Source of the DNA: Pseudomonas faucium
GTDB taxonomy: Bacteria; Pseudomonadota; Gammaproteobacteria; Pseudomonadales; Pseudomonadaceae
Reading direction: 5' to 3'
Length of the DNA stretch: 64,000 nt
Assembly (NCBI RefSeq): GCF_021602585.1
Contig: NZ_BQIP01000008.1
Coordinates: forward strand, 1-64,000
The notes beneath the pieces were generated by a model. The model saw only the letters and a list, made by a program, of their open reading frames with translations, did not search any database and had not been told where the DNA came from. Within the stretch, counting starts at the first letter, position 1, and the number at the start of each line of letters is the position of its first letter. Position numbers and translations under genes: made by a program. Of the stretch, positions 29,013-39,065 are shown one piece after another.

Positions 29013-29050
29013 AAAAAATCCGATGCTCGTTTCCGGGCATCGGATTTTTT
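29013..29050. terminator. Bidirectional terminator B (inverted copy of A)
   Basis: TCCGATGCTCG (29019-29029) and CGGGCATCGGA (29034-29044) flank the loop TTTC, with six A residues before and six T after. The loop TTTC is the complement of the GAAA loop of terminator A, so B reads as A turned around with two changed bases. It can end suhB transcripts on the minus strand. Confidence 0.9.
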
Positions 29051-29126
29051 GCTCTAAAGGGTAAAGGCTCAGTGAATCCGTGTTAACGGATTGGCATTAC
29101 CCCCGAGAGATATTTATTGCCTTGGC

Positions 29127-29945
29127 TTAGCGCTTCATGTGCTCGGGCAGGTGCGGCTGGATAGCAGTCAGCACGGCCTTGAAGCACTTGATGTTGCCCG
29201 CGACGATGTGGCCCTTGTCGAGGAAGTCGTGGCCACCGTTGAAGTCGCTCACCAGGCCACCCGCTTCCTGGATCAGCAGCACGCCTGCAGCCATGTCCCA
29301 CTCGGACAGGCCCGACTCCCAGAAGGCGTCGAAACGGCCGGCGGCGACGTAGGCCAGGTCCAGGCTGGCGGAACCGGCGCGGCGGATGCCGGCGGTCTGG
29401 CCAGTCAGGGCGCGGAACATGCCCAGGTAGTTGTCCATGTCGGCCATCTGGTTGTCACGGAACGGGAAGCCGGTGCCCAGCAGGGCGCCATCCAGGCTGG
29501 TGCGCGAGCTGACGCGCAGGCGACGGCCATTGAGCTGGGCGCCACGGCCACGGCTGGCGGTGAATTCTTCCTGGCGTACCGGGTCGACGATCACGGCGTG
29601 CTCGAGGCGGCCGCGGTATTTGCAGGCGATGCTGACAGCGAAGTGGGGGATGCCGCGCAGGAAGTTGGTGGTGCCGTCCAGCGGATCGATGATCCACAGG
29701 TAGTCCTTGCCTTCTTCGCCGGTGCCCGCGTGCAGGCCAGTCTCTTCACCCTGGATGGAGTGGTTCGGGTACGCCTTGCGCAGGGCGTTGACGATGCTCT
29801 GTTCGGCGGCGCGATCAACCTCGGAGACGTAGTCCTTGGCCTCTTTCTCGTCGACCTTGATGGTATCCAGGCGTTCGATGGAGCGGAAGATCAGTTCACT
29901 GGCGCTGCGAGCGGCGCGCAGGGCGATATTCAGCATAGGCTGCAT
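29127..29945 (-). CDS. suhB: Inositol-1-monophosphatase family protein / Nus factor SuhB
   Basis: 272 residues. Mg-binding motifs are GEETG (Glu67/Glu68 region), IDPLDGTTNF (86-95) and WESGLSEWDMAAG. SuhB hydrolyses inositol monophosphate in vitro and, in E. coli, works as an rRNA antitermination factor. It is divergent from trmJ across about 150 bp, where I see no confident promoter. Confidence 0.95.
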   Translation of the reverse strand: MQPMLNIALRAARSASELIFRSIERLDTIKVDEKEAKDYVSEVDRAAEQSIVNALRKAYPNHSIQGEETGLHAGTGEEGKDYLWIIDPLDGTTNFLRGIPHFAVSIACKYRGRLEHAVIVDPVRQEEFTASRGRGAQLNGRRLRVSSRTSLDGALLGTGFPFRDNQMADMDNYLGMFRALTGQTAGIRRAGSASLDLAYVAAGRFDAFWESGLSEWDMAAGVLLIQEAGGLVSDFNGGHDFLDKGHIVAGNIKCFKAVLTAIQPHLPEHMKR

Positions 29946-30096
29946 GGGCGGGTCACCTGGAGATGTTAAAGAAGAAAGCCGAACATTCTAGCAGAAAATT
30001 TTGGCGGCAGAAGTGTCACATTTGCTTTCATGGCGTTTCGCTGGTCGGTTCTGTAAGATCGAAACCCTCAAAACCCGCATCTGTGAGCACAACACC

Positions 30097-30852
30097 TTGC
30101 TGCAAAATATTCGTGTTGTTCTGGTCAATACCAGCCACCCCGGCAACATCGGCGGCGCTGCGCGTGCCATGAAAAACATGGGCTTGTCGCGCCTGGTGCT
30201 GGTGCAGCCCAAAGAGTTCCCGGCCGCTGACGCCAGCGCGCGCGCCTCCGGCGCCGACGACGTGCTGGCCAATGCCCAGGTGGTCGACAGCCTGGAAGAC
30301 GCGCTGGTCGGCTGCAGCCTGGTGATGGGCACCAGCGCCCGTGAGCGCAGCATCCCCTGGCCGCTGATCGATCCCCGCGAATGCGGGGCCAAGGCGGTGG
30401 CGCACGGCACCGGCGGCGAAGAGATCGCCCTGGTGTTCGGCCGCGAGCACGCCGGGCTGACCAACGAAGAACTGCAGCGATGTCACTTCCACGTGCACAT
30501 TCCCTCGAACCCCGGCTTCAGTTCGCTGAATCTGGCTGCCGCCGTCCAGGTGCTCTCCTATGAGGTGCGCATGGCCTGGCTGGCAGTCGAAGGCTCGGCG
30601 CCGCAGGCGGAGAAGGTCGACGCCAGCGAGCTGGCGACCATGGATGAAATGGAGCTGTTCTATGAACACCTGGAAAAAACCCTGGTGGACATCGGCTTCC
30701 TTGATCCCGAGAAGCCCAAGCATTTGATGGCGCGCCTGCGCCGGCTGTATGGGCGTAGCTCGGTCGAGCGTCCGGAAATGAGCATTTTGCGCGGCATCCT
30801 CACCGAGACCCAGAAGGTCGCACGGGGCGATGCGCATAAAAGGAAGGACTGA
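30097..30852 (+). CDS. trmJ: tRNA (cytidine/uridine-2'-O-)-methyltransferase TrmJ
   Basis: 251 residues starting at TTG 30097 (MLQNIRVVLVNTSHPGNIGGAARAMKNMGL), the point where homology begins. The frame continues upstream to 30001 without a better start or ribosome site. SPOUT-fold motifs are NTSHPGNIGGAARAM, LVFGREHAGLTNEEL and HIPSNPGFSSLNLAAAVQVL. It methylates the 2'-O of position 32 in tRNA from SAM. cysE begins 3 bases after the stop, so they are likely cotranscribed. Confidence 0.92.
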   Translation: MLQNIRVVLVNTSHPGNIGGAARAMKNMGLSRLVLVQPKEFPAADASARASGADDVLANAQVVDSLEDALVGCSLVMGTSARERSIPWPLIDPRECGAKAVAHGTGGEEIALVFGREHAGLTNEELQRCHFHVHIPSNPGFSSLNLAAAVQVLSYEVRMAWLAVEGSAPQAEKVDASELATMDEMELFYEHLEKTLVDIGFLDPEKPKHLMARLRRLYGRSSVERPEMSILRGILTETQKVARGDAHKRKD

Positions 30853-30855
30853 CAG

Positions 30856-31641
30856 ATGTTCGAACGTCTGCGTGAAGATATCCAGAGCGTTTTCCACCGC
30901 GACCCGGCGGCGCGCAACGCCTTCGAGGTGCTGACCTGCTACCCGGGCATGCATGCGATCTGGCTGCACCGCCTGGGCAATGCCCTGTGGAAGCGCGACT
31001 TCAAATGGCTGGCGCGCCTGGTGTCCAACTTCGGGCGCTGGATGACCGGCATCGAGATCCACCCCGGCGCCACCATCGGCCGGCGCTTCTTCATTGACCA
31101 TGGCATGGGCATCGTCATCGGTGAAACCGCCGAGATCGGCGACGATGTCACGCTGTATCAGGGCGTGACCCTGGGTGGCACCAGCTGGAACAAGGGCAAG
31201 CGCCACCCGACCCTGGAGAACGGCGTGGTGGTCGGCGCCGGCGCCAAGGTGCTGGGGCCGTTCACCGTCGGTGCCGGGGCCAAGATCGGCTCCAACGCGG
31301 TGGTCACCAAGGCGGTGCCGGCCGGCGCCACTGCGGTGGGCATCCCGGGGCGGATCATCGTCAAGAGCGAAGACGGCGAGCTCGAGGCCAGGCGCAAGGC
31401 CATGGCCGAGAAGATCGGCTTCGATGCCTATGGCGTCAGCGGCGACATGCCCGACCCGGTGGCCCGGGCCATTGGCCAGATGCTCGACCACCTGCAGGCA
31501 GTGGACGAGCGCCTGGAGGGCATGTGCGGGGCCCTGACCAAGATGGGCAGTGACTACTGTGCCAAGGAGTTGCCGGCACTGCCGGAAGACGACTTCAGCG
31601 AAGCGGCGCCGGCGGCCCAGCGCGACACTCAGTCGCTTTGA
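30856..31641 (+). CDS. cysE: Serine O-acetyltransferase
   Basis: 261 residues. The C-terminal left-handed beta-helix contains the hexapeptide repeats ([41 protein letters not shown]), with catalytic His in DHG and HPT. It makes O-acetylserine from serine and acetyl-CoA, the first step to cysteine. The N-terminal helical domain is shorter than in E. coli CysE, as in the shorter SAT group. Cysteine supply fits its place before the isc operon. Confidence 0.95.
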   Translation: MFERLREDIQSVFHRDPAARNAFEVLTCYPGMHAIWLHRLGNALWKRDFKWLARLVSNFGRWMTGIEIHPGATIGRRFFIDHGMGIVIGETAEIGDDVTLYQGVTLGGTSWNKGKRHPTLENGVVVGAGAKVLGPFTVGAGAKIGSNAVVTKAVPAGATAVGIPGRIIVKSEDGELEARRKAMAEKIGFDAYGVSGDMPDPVARAIGQMLDHLQAVDERLEGMCGALTKMGSDYCAKELPALPEDDFSEAAPAAQRDTQSL

Positions 31642-31750
31642 AAACGCCCCGCTGAACCTGCGCTGACATATGGGGCGTGTGCTTACGCCCCTTTGCTGCT
31701 ACAATCGCGCCCGCCTCCCAGATGCCAAACCCGACTAAAGCAGTAGGTCT

Positions 31751-31784
31751 AATAGTTGACTTAAATGCTCGGGAATCGCATACT
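31751..31784 (+). promoter_or_regulatory. iscR promoter with IscR type 1-like site
   Basis: TTGACT (31756-31761) and CATACT (31779-31784) are 17 bases apart. AATAGTTGACTTAAATGCTC, starting at 31751, resembles the left part of the type 1 [2Fe-2S]-IscR site (ATASYYGACT...). Overlap of site and -35 fits repression of the operon by holo-IscR. Confidence 0.6.
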
Positions 31785-31821
31785 CGCACACATCCTGTAA
31801 CTCCCGTGGTACCCATTAGCC

Positions 31822-32313
31822 ATGCGACTGACTACCAAAGGCCGATACGCCGTGACTGCCATGCTTGACCTGGCGTTGCACGCGCAGCATGGGCCGGTGT
31901 CTTTGGCCGACATTTCCGAGCGCCAGGGCATTTCCCTCTCTTATCTGGAGCAGCTGTTCGCCAAGCTGCGCCGCAGCAGCCTGGTCTCCAGTGTGCGCGG
32001 CCCGGGTGGTGGCTATCAGCTGTCGCGCGGCATGGAAACCATCCAGGTGGCCCAGGTCATCGACGCGGTCAACGAATCGGTCGATGCCACCCGTTGCCAG
32101 GGCCTCGGGGATTGCCATGCCGGTGACACCTGCCTGACCCACCACCTGTGGTGCGACCTCAGCCAGCAGATCCATGAATTTCTCAGCGGCATCAGCCTGG
32201 CCGACCTCGTCAAGCGCCGTGAGGTGCAGGAAGTCGCCCAGCGCCAGGACCTGCGTCGTGTCGCAGGCCGTACTGCCCAGCTGGACAAGATTGAGACGTC
32301 CGCCGTCGACTGA
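31822..32313 (+). CDS. iscR: Iron-sulfur cluster regulator IscR
   Basis: 163 residues. Rrf2-type winged helix at the N-terminus ([19 protein letters not shown]), with Cys92, Cys98 and Cys104 plus His107 as [2Fe-2S] ligands, exactly the E. coli IscR pattern. It represses the isc operon when loaded with cluster. iscS follows after 53 bases. Confidence 0.97.
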   Translation: MRLTTKGRYAVTAMLDLALHAQHGPVSLADISERQGISLSYLEQLFAKLRRSSLVSSVRGPGGGYQLSRGMETIQVAQVIDAVNESVDATRCQGLGDCHAGDTCLTHHLWCDLSQQIHEFLSGISLADLVKRREVQEVAQRQDLRRVAGRTAQLDKIETSAVD

Positions 32314-32366
32314 CCCTTTGTCAACTGTGACGACGAGCGACGCCACCGCCTGATAGGAGATACTCA

Positions 32367-33581
32367 ATGAAGTTGCCGATCTACCTCGATTACTCCGCGA
32401 CCACCCCGGTCGATCCCCGCGTCGCCCAGAAGATGGCCGACTGCCTGCTGGTCGACGGAAACTTCGGTAACCCGGCCTCGCGTTCCCACGTGTTTGGCTG
32501 GAAGGCCGAAGAAGCGGTCGAGAACGGCCGTCGCCAGGTGGCCGAGCTGATCAACGCCGACCCGCGCGAGATCGTCTGGACCAGCGGTGCCACCGAGTCC
32601 GACAACCTCGCCCTGAAAGGCGTTGCGCACTTCTATCAGACCAAGGGCAAGCACATCATCACCTCCAAGATCGAGCACAAGGCGGTCCTGGATACCGCTC
32701 GCCAGCTCGAGCGTGAAGGTTTCGAAGTCACCTACCTCGAGCCAGGCGAAGACGGCATCGTCACCCCGGCCCAGGTCGAGGCGGCGCTGCGCGACGACAC
32801 CATCCTGGTCTCGCTGATGCACGTGAACAACGAAGTCGGCTCGATCAACGACATCGCCGCCATCGGTGAACTGACCCGCTCGCGCGGCGTGCTGTTCCAC
32901 GTCGATGCCGCGCAGTCGGCCGGCAAGGTCGAAATCGACCTGCAAAAGCTGAAGGTCGACCTGATGTCGTTCTCCGCGCACAAGGTCTATGGCCCCAAAG
33001 GCATCGGCGCGCTGTACGTCAGCCGCAAGCCGCGTGTGCGCCTGGAAGCGATCATCCACGGCGGTGGCCATGAGCGCGGCATGCGTTCGGGCACCCTGCC
33101 GACCCACCAGATCGTCGGCATGGGCGAAGCCTTCGCCATTGCCAAGCAGGAAATGGCCGCTGAAAACGTGCGCATCAAGGCCCTGAGCGACCGCTTCTTC
33201 AAGCAGGTCTCGGACCTCGAGGAGCTGTACGTCAACGGCAGCAGCACCGCCCGCGTGCCGCACAACCTGAACCTGAGCTTCAACTACGTCGAAGGCGAGT
33301 CGCTGCTGATGTCGCTCAAGGACATCGCCGTATCGTCCGGTTCGGCCTGCACCTCCGCCTCGCTCGAGCCGTCGTATGTACTGCGCGCGCTGGGCCGTAA
33401 CGACGAGCTGGCGCACAGCTCGATCCGCTTCTCCTTCGGCCGCTTCACTACCGAAGAAGAAGTCGACTACGCCGCGCAGAAAGTCTGCGAGGCGGTGAAC
33501 AAACTGCGTGAGTTGTCGCCGCTGTGGGACATGTACAAAGACGGCGTCGATATCTCCAAGATCGAGTGGGCCGCCCACTAA
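32367..33581 (+). CDS. iscS: Cysteine desulfurase IscS
   Basis: 404 residues, the same length as the E. coli enzyme. PLP lysine is Lys206 ([12 protein letters not shown]) and the sulfur-carrying cysteine is Cys328 ([14 protein letters not shown]). It moves sulfur from cysteine to IscU, and to tRNA thiolation pathways. Confidence 0.98.
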   Translation: MKLPIYLDYSATTPVDPRVAQKMADCLLVDGNFGNPASRSHVFGWKAEEAVENGRRQVAELINADPREIVWTSGATESDNLALKGVAHFYQTKGKHIITSKIEHKAVLDTARQLEREGFEVTYLEPGEDGIVTPAQVEAALRDDTILVSLMHVNNEVGSINDIAAIGELTRSRGVLFHVDAAQSAGKVEIDLQKLKVDLMSFSAHKVYGPKGIGALYVSRKPRVRLEAIIHGGGHERGMRSGTLPTHQIVGMGEAFAIAKQEMAAENVRIKALSDRFFKQVSDLEELYVNGSSTARVPHNLNLSFNYVEGESLLMSLKDIAVSSGSACTSASLEPSYVLRALGRNDELAHSSIRFSFGRFTTEEEVDYAAQKVCEAVNKLRELSPLWDMYKDGVDISKIEWAAH

Positions 33582-33627
33582 GCAGTCGCCGGCAAGAGCG
33601 GCTCCCTGATGAGGAAGGAATTGCACC

Positions 33628-34014
33628 ATGGCATACAGTGAAAAGGTCATCGACCACTACGAAAACCCACGCAACGTCGGCAAGATGAATGCCGAGGACC
33701 CGGATGTCGGTACCGGCATGGTCGGCGCCCCAGCGTGCGGTGACGTGATGCGTCTGCAGATCAAGGTCAACGAGCAAGGCATCATCGAAGACGCCAAGTT
33801 CAAGACTTACGGCTGCGGTTCGGCCATCGCCTCCAGCTCCCTCGCCACCGAGTGGATGAAGGGCAAGACCCTGGACGAAGCCGAAACCATCAAGAACACC
33901 CAGCTGGCGGAAGAACTGGCGCTGCCGCCGGTGAAGATCCACTGCTCGGTACTCGCCGAGGATGCCATCAAGGCAGCCGTTCGCGACTACAAGCAGAAGA
34001 AAGGCTTGATCTAA
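33628..34014 (+). CDS. iscU: Iron-sulfur cluster scaffold IscU
   Basis: 128 residues. Cluster ligands Cys37, Cys63 and Cys106 with Asp39 are all present. LPPVK (99-103) is the HscA recognition motif. Clusters are assembled here with sulfur from IscS and released by HscA/HscB, encoded downstream. Confidence 0.98.
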   Translation: MAYSEKVIDHYENPRNVGKMNAEDPDVGTGMVGAPACGDVMRLQIKVNEQGIIEDAKFKTYGCGSAIASSSLATEWMKGKTLDEAETIKNTQLAEELALPPVKIHCSVLAEDAIKAAVRDYKQKKGLI

Positions 34015-34049
34015 GCCGCCCGTTGCAAGGTAAGAGTCAAGGAGTTCCG

Positions 34050-34373
34050 ATGGCTATCAGCATGACAGAAGCCGCCGCCAACCACATTCGCCGCTCCCTC
34101 GACGGGCGCGGCAAGGGTGAGGGCATTCGCCTGGGCGTGCGCACCACCGGCTGCTCGGGCCTGGCCTACGTGCTGGAGTTCGTTGACGAGCTCGCCGCCG
34201 AAGACCAGGTGTTCGAGAACCACGGCGTCAAGGTGATCATCGATCCCAAGAGCCTGGTATACCTCGATGGCACCGAGCTGGACTTCGTCAAGGAAGGGTT
34301 GAACGAAGGCTTCAAGTTCAACAACCCCAACGTGCGCGGTGAGTGTGGCTGCGGCGAAAGCTTCAACGTCTGA
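34050..34373 (+). CDS. iscA: A-type iron-sulfur carrier IscA
   Basis: 107 residues from ATG 34050 (AAGGAG upstream). Conserved Cys35, Cys99 and Cys101 (GECGCGESF). It carries clusters or iron to [4Fe-4S] targets. The open frame extends back into iscU but the ribosome site fixes the start. Confidence 0.97.
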   Translation: MAISMTEAAANHIRRSLDGRGKGEGIRLGVRTTGCSGLAYVLEFVDELAAEDQVFENHGVKVIIDPKSLVYLDGTELDFVKEGLNEGFKFNNPNVRGECGCGESFNV

Positions 34374-34381
34374 GGCTGGCT

Positions 34382-34903
34382 GTGGGTACTCCTTGTCATT
34401 TCGCTCTGTTTGATCTCCAGCCGTGCTTCCGCCTGGACCTCGACAAGCTGGCCACGCGCTATCGCGAGCTGGCCCGCGAGGTCCATCCGGACCGCTTTGC
34501 CGACGCTTCCGAGCGTGAGCAGCGGGTAGCCCTGGAGAAGTCCGCGGCCCTCAACGACGCCTACCAGACCCTGCGCAGTGCGCCGCGCCGTGCCCGCTAC
34601 CTGCTGGCTATCGGTGGCCATGAAGTGCCCCAGGAAGTCACGGTCCATGACCCGGACTTCCTGTTGCAGCAGATGCAGTGGCGCGAAGAGCTCGAAGAGT
34701 TGCAGGACGAAGCCGACCTCGACGGTGTCGACGTGTTCAAGAAGCGCCTGAAGGCTGCCCAGAACACGCTGAACGAGGATTTCGCCGCCTGCTGGGATGT
34801 GCCTGCCGAGCGTGAACAGGCCGAGCGCCTGATGCGCCGCATGCAGTTCCTCGACAAGCTCGCCCAAGAAGTGCGCCAACTGGAAGAGCGCCTCGACGAT
34901 TAA
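34382..34903 (+). CDS. hscB: Fe-S protein assembly co-chaperone HscB
   Basis: 173 residues from GTG 34382. The J-domain contains the HPD motif ([14 protein letters not shown]) and the C-terminal three-helix part binds IscU. It delivers IscU to HscA and stimulates its ATPase. GTG lies 8 bases after the iscA stop; the longer ATG frame overlaps iscA and is rejected. Confidence 0.96.
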   Translation: MGTPCHFALFDLQPCFRLDLDKLATRYRELAREVHPDRFADASEREQRVALEKSAALNDAYQTLRSAPRRARYLLAIGGHEVPQEVTVHDPDFLLQQMQWREELEELQDEADLDGVDVFKKRLKAAQNTLNEDFAACWDVPAEREQAERLMRRMQFLDKLAQEVRQLEERLDD

Positions 34904-34945
34904 CCCGGCGCCGCCCGTGATGACGCCTAAGGTAATTAGATAAGC

Positions 34946-36808
34946 ATGGCCCTACTGCAGATCGCCGAACCCGGTCAAAGCCCTCAGCCGCACCAGCGCC
35001 GCCTGGCGGTGGGCATCGACCTGGGCACCACCAATTCTCTGGTCGCTGCCGTGCGCAGCGGTCGCAGCGAGCCCCTGCCCGATGCGCAGGGTAACGTCAT
35101 TCTGCCTTCGGCAGTGCGCTACCTGGCTGGCCGCTGTGAAGTCGGCCTGGCCGCGCGCGAGGCGGCGTCCAGTGACCCATTGAACACCGTGCTGTCGGTC
35201 AAGCGCCTGATGGGGCGCGGCCTGGCCGACGTCAAGCAGCTCGGCGAGCAGCTGCCGTACCGCTTCGTGGGTGGCGAGTCGCACATGCCGTTCATCGACA
35301 CGGTGCAGGGCCCGAAGAGCCCGGTGGAAGTGTCTGCCGACATTCTCAAGGTATTGCGCGAGCGCGCCGAGCAGACCCTGGGTGGCGAACTGGTGGGGGC
35401 GGTGATCACCGTGCCGGCCTATTTCGACGATGCCCAGCGCCAGGCGACCAAGGATGCGGCCAAGCTGGCCGGCCTGAACGTGCTGCGCCTGCTCAACGAG
35501 CCGACTGCCGCTGCCGTGGCCTATGGCCTGGACCAGAATGCCGAAGGCCTGGTGGCCATCTATGACCTGGGTGGCGGAACCTTCGATATCTCGATCCTGC
35601 GCCTGACTGCCGGTGTGTTCGAAGTACTGGCCACCGGCGGCGATACCGCCCTGGGCGGCGACGACTTCGACCATGCCATCGCCGGCTGGATCATCGAGCA
35701 GGCGGGCCTGTCCGCCGACCTCGACCCGGCTACCCAGCGCCAGTTGCTGCAAGCCGCCTGCGCCGCCAAGGAAGCCCTGACCGACGCCGACGTGGTCAGT
35801 GTCAGCCATGGCGCCTGGCAGGGCGAGCTCAGCCGCGCCGCCTTCGACGCGATGATCGAGCCGATGATCGCCCGCAGCCTCAAGGCCTGCCGCCGCGCCG
35901 TGCGCGACAGCGGCGTTGAGCTCGAAGAGGTGGCTGCCGTGGTGATGGTCGGTGGTTCGACCCGCGTGCCGCGTGTGCGCGAGGCTGTCGGCACGCTGTT
36001 CGGCCGCACCCCGCTGACCTCGATCGACCCGGACCAGGTGGTGGCCATCGGCGCCGCGATCCAGGCCGATACCCTGGCCGGCAACCGCCGCGAAGGTGGC
36101 GAGCTGCTGCTGCTCGATGTCATCCCGCTGTCCCTGGGCCTTGAGACCATGGGCGGGCTGATGGAGAAGGTGATTCCGCGCAACACCACCATTCCAGTGG
36201 CCCGCGCCCAGGAGTTCACCACTTACAAAGATGGCCAGTCGGCCATGATGATCCACGTGCTGCAGGGCGAGCGCGAGCTGATCAGCGACTGCCGCTCCCT
36301 GGCACGCTTCGAACTGCGCGGCATCCCGGCCATGGTTGCTGGTGCGGCGAAGATCCGCGTGACGTTCCAGGTCGATGCCGACGGCCTGCTCAGCGTTGCT
36401 GCCCGCGAGCTGGGTTCGGGCGTGGAAGCCAGCATCCAGGTCAAGCCGTCCTACGGCCTGACCGATGGCGAGATCGCGCGCATGCTCAAGGATTCCTTCG
36501 AGCACGCAGGTACCGACAAGCAAGCTCGCCAGTTGCGTGAGCACCAGGTCGACGGCGAGCGCCTGCTCGAAGCGGTACAGGGCGCCCTGGACGCCGATGG
36601 TGAGCGCCTGCTCAGCAGTGAAGAGCGCCAAGCCATCGAATTCCAGATGCAAGAACTACGTGATTTGCTGGCCGGCACCGATGGCCCAGCCATCGAGCAA
36701 CAGACCAAGCGTCTGTCGCAGGTGACCGATGCATTTGCCGCCCGTCGCCTTGATTCGACGGTCAAAGCCGCACTGGCCGGGCGCAACCTGAATGAGATCG
36801 AGGAGTAA
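34946..36808 (+). CDS. hscA: Hsp70-type chaperone HscA
   Basis: 620 residues. Nucleotide-binding motifs are [25 protein letters not shown] and [18 protein letters not shown]; the substrate-binding domain follows [14 protein letters not shown]. It is a specialised Hsp70 that acts on the IscU LPPVK motif to release clusters. Gap to fdx is 3 bases. Confidence 0.97.
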   Translation: MALLQIAEPGQSPQPHQRRLAVGIDLGTTNSLVAAVRSGRSEPLPDAQGNVILPSAVRYLAGRCEVGLAAREAASSDPLNTVLSVKRLMGRGLADVKQLGEQLPYRFVGGESHMPFIDTVQGPKSPVEVSADILKVLRERAEQTLGGELVGAVITVPAYFDDAQRQATKDAAKLAGLNVLRLLNEPTAAAVAYGLDQNAEGLVAIYDLGGGTFDISILRLTAGVFEVLATGGDTALGGDDFDHAIAGWIIEQAGLSADLDPATQRQLLQAACAAKEALTDADVVSVSHGAWQGELSRAAFDAMIEPMIARSLKACRRAVRDSGVELEEVAAVVMVGGSTRVPRVREAVGTLFGRTPLTSIDPDQVVAIGAAIQADTLAGNRREGGELLLLDVIPLSLGLETMGGLMEKVIPRNTTIPVARAQEFTTYKDGQSAMMIHVLQGERELISDCRSLARFELRGIPAMVAGAAKIRVTFQVDADGLLSVAARELGSGVEASIQVKPSYGLTDGEIARMLKDSFEHAGTDKQARQLREHQVDGERLLEAVQGALDADGERLLSSEERQAIEFQMQELRDLLAGTDGPAIEQQTKRLSQVTDAFAARRLDSTVKAALAGRNLNEIEE

Positions 36809-36811
36809 CCG

Positions 36812-37153
36812 ATGCCGCTGGTGACATTCCTGCCGCACGAAAAGTTCTGCCCAGAGGGGTTGACCGTGGAAGTCGAGCCCGGGACCAACATCCTGGAACT
36901 GGCCCACGACCATCACATCGAGATGGAAAGCGCCTGCGGTGGCGTCAAGGCCTGTACCACCTGCCACTGCATCGTGCGCAAGGGTTTCGACTCCCTTGAA
37001 GAAGCCGACGAGCTGGAAGAGGACATGCTGGACAAGGCCTGGGGCCTGGAGGCTCAATCGCGCCTCGGCTGCCAGGTGGTGGTCGCCGATGAAGACCTGA
37101 CCATCGAGATCCCCAAGTATTCGCTCAATCACGCTGCCGAAGCGCCGCACTGA
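36812..37153 (+). CDS. fdx: ISC-type [2Fe-2S] ferredoxin
   Basis: 113 residues. Adrenodoxin-type ligands Cys42, Cys48, Cys51 and Cys87 are in place (SACGGVKACTTCHC, LGCQVV). It supplies electrons for cluster assembly on IscU. Confidence 0.97.
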   Translation: MPLVTFLPHEKFCPEGLTVEVEPGTNILELAHDHHIEMESACGGVKACTTCHCIVRKGFDSLEEADELEEDMLDKAWGLEAQSRLGCQVVVADEDLTIEIPKYSLNHAAEAPH

Positions 37154-37163
37154 GGTTTGCCGC

Positions 37164-37364
37164 ATGAGCTTGAAATGGATTGATGTACTTGAGATCGCCA
37201 TCCAGCTTGCGGAAAACAAGCCGGAAGTCGATCCTCGTTATGTAAATTTCGTCGATCTGCACCGCTGGGTGCTGGCCTTGCCAGAATTCAGCGACGATCC
37301 GTCACGTGGCGGTGAGAAAGTGCTGGAGGCCATCCAGGCGGCCTGGATTGATGAAGCCGACTAA
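37164..37364 (+). CDS. iscX: IscX iron-sulfur assembly accessory protein
   Basis: 66 residues, the usual length of this small acidic protein (SLKWIDVLEIAIQLAE, DLHRWVLALPEF). It binds IscS and iron and tunes cluster assembly. Last gene of the isc operon; a terminator-like hairpin follows at 37396. Confidence 0.95.
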   Translation: MSLKWIDVLEIAIQLAENKPEVDPRYVNFVDLHRWVLALPEFSDDPSRGGEKVLEAIQAAWIDEAD

Positions 37365-37395
37365 GCGTGACGCTGCAGGTTAGGCAATCCCCTGG

Positions 37396-37423
37396 AACCC
37401 GCGTATAATTCGCGGGTTTAATT
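37396..37423 (+). terminator. isc operon terminator with the ndk -10 box in its loop
   Basis: AACCCGCG (37396-37403) pairs with CGCGGGTT (37411-37418); the 7-base loop is TATAATT and the hairpin is followed by TAATTTTT. The loop contains a perfect -10 hexamer, TATAAT (37404-37409), at the right distance for an ndk transcript starting about 37416. The matching -35 is weak (TTAGGC/TAGGCA near 37380). Confidence 0.7.
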
Positions 37424-37453
37424 TTTCGCAACACTCATATTCTGGAGTTTTCC

Positions 37454-37879
37454 ATGGCTGTTCAACGTACTTTCTCGATCATCAAGCCTGACGCCGTTGC
37501 CAAGAACGTGATCGGCAAGATCACCACTCGCTTCGAAGAAGCCGGCCTGAAAATCGTCGCCTCGAAAATCAAGCAACTGTCCAAGGCCGAAGCCGAAGGC
37601 TTCTACGCCGAGCACAGCGCTCGTGGCTTCTTCGGTGACCTGGTTGCCTTCATGACTTCCGGTCCGGTCGTTGTTCAGGTTCTGGAAGGCGAAAACGCCA
37701 TCGCTCTGAACCGTGAGCTGATGGGCGCTACCAACCCTAAAGAAGCTGCTGCCGGCACCATCCGTGCTGACTTCGCCGAGTCGATCGACGCCAACGCCGT
37801 TCACGGTTCGGACTCCGAAGCTGCTGCTGCTCGCGAAATCGCTTACTTCTTCGCTGCTACCGAGGTAACCACTCGCTAA
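37454..37879 (+). CDS. ndk: Nucleoside diphosphate kinase
   Basis: 141 residues, standard short bacterial form. Active-site His117 is in NAVHGSDS; it starts [14 protein letters not shown]. It transfers the terminal phosphate between NTPs and NDPs through phosphohistidine. The codon choice (many GCT, GTT) differs from neighbours, typical of highly expressed genes. rlmN follows after 28 bases. Confidence 0.98.
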   Translation: MAVQRTFSIIKPDAVAKNVIGKITTRFEEAGLKIVASKIKQLSKAEAEGFYAEHSARGFFGDLVAFMTSGPVVVQVLEGENAIALNRELMGATNPKEAAAGTIRADFAESIDANAVHGSDSEAAAAREIAYFFAATEVTTR

Positions 37880-37907
37880 GCGAAAGCTTAAGGGTGAAGG
37901 TGAATCC

Positions 37908-39053
37908 ATGACGACATCTACCGGCAAAATCAACCTGTTGGGGCTGACCCTGCAGGAAATGGAACAGTTCTTCGACTCGATCGGGGAGAAGCGCTTTCGC
38001 GCTGGCCAGGTGATGAAGTGGATTCACCATTTTGGCGTCGACGATTTCGCCGCCATGACCAATGTCGGCAAGGTCCTGCGTGAAAAGCTCGAGGCCGTTG
38101 CCGAGATTCGGGGCCCGGAAGTGGTCAGCGAAGACATTTCCGCTGACGGTACCCGCAAGTGGGTGGTCCGCGTTGCCTCCGGCAGCTGCGTCGAGACCGT
38201 CTACATCCCCACCGACGACCGCGGCACGCTCTGCGTCTCGTCGCAAGCCGGCTGCGCCCTGGACTGCAGTTTCTGCTCCACCGGCAAGCAAGGCTTCAAC
38301 AGCAACCTTACCGCCGCCGAAGTGATCGGCCAGGTGTGGCTTGCCAACAAATCCTTCGGGACTGTCCCGGCCAAGATCGATCGCGCGATTACCAACGTGG
38401 TCATGATGGGCATGGGCGAGCCCCTGCTGAATTTCGACAATGTCATCGCCGCCATGAAGATCATGATGGAAGATCTCGGCTATGGCATTTCCAAGCGTCG
38501 CGTCACCCTGTCCACCTCGGGCGTGGTGCCGATGATCGACGAACTGGCCAAGCACATCGACGTGTCGCTGGCCCTGTCGCTGCATGCTCCGAACGACGAA
38601 CTGCGCAACCAGCTGGTACCGATCAACAAGAAGTACCCGCTGAAGATGCTGCTGGAATCGTGCATGGGCTACATGTCGACCCTGGGTGGCAAGCGCGTGC
38701 TGACCATCGAGTACACCCTGCTCAAGGACGTCAACGACCAGCCCGAGCACGCCGCGCAGATGATCGAGCTGCTGCGTGACGTGCCGTGCAAGATCAACCT
38801 GATCCCATTCAACCCGTTCCCCCATTCGGGTTACGAGCGGCCTAGCAACAATGCTATCCGCCGCTTCCAGGACATGCTGCACCACGGTGGCTTCAACGTC
38901 ACCACCCGAACCACCCGCGGCGAAGACATCGACGCCGCCTGTGGTCAGCTGGTCGGCCAGGTCAACGACCGGACCCGCCGCAGCGAACGCTACATCGCAG
39001 TGCGCCAGCTCTCCGCAGACGCTGAGCTTTCAGACAACGCCGTGCGTCACTGA
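37908..39053 (+). CDS. rlmN: Dual-specificity RNA methyltransferase RlmN
   Basis: 381 residues. The radical-SAM cysteines are Cys116, Cys120 and Cys123 ([12 protein letters not shown]); a second catalytic Cys lies near the C-terminus (DIDAACGQL). It makes 2-methyladenosine at 23S rRNA 2503 and tRNA position 37. The [4Fe-4S] cluster links it functionally to the isc genes upstream. Confidence 0.96.
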   Translation: MTTSTGKINLLGLTLQEMEQFFDSIGEKRFRAGQVMKWIHHFGVDDFAAMTNVGKVLREKLEAVAEIRGPEVVSEDISADGTRKWVVRVASGSCVETVYIPTDDRGTLCVSSQAGCALDCSFCSTGKQGFNSNLTAAEVIGQVWLANKSFGTVPAKIDRAITNVVMMGMGEPLLNFDNVIAAMKIMMEDLGYGISKRRVTLSTSGVVPMIDELAKHIDVSLALSLHAPNDELRNQLVPINKKYPLKMLLESCMGYMSTLGGKRVLTIEYTLLKDVNDQPEHAAQMIELLRDVPCKINLIPFNPFPHSGYERPSNNAIRRFQDMLHHGGFNVTTRTTRGEDIDAACGQLVGQVNDRTRRSERYIAVRQLSADAELSDNAVRH

Positions 39054-39065
39054 GGCCGGCCTGCC

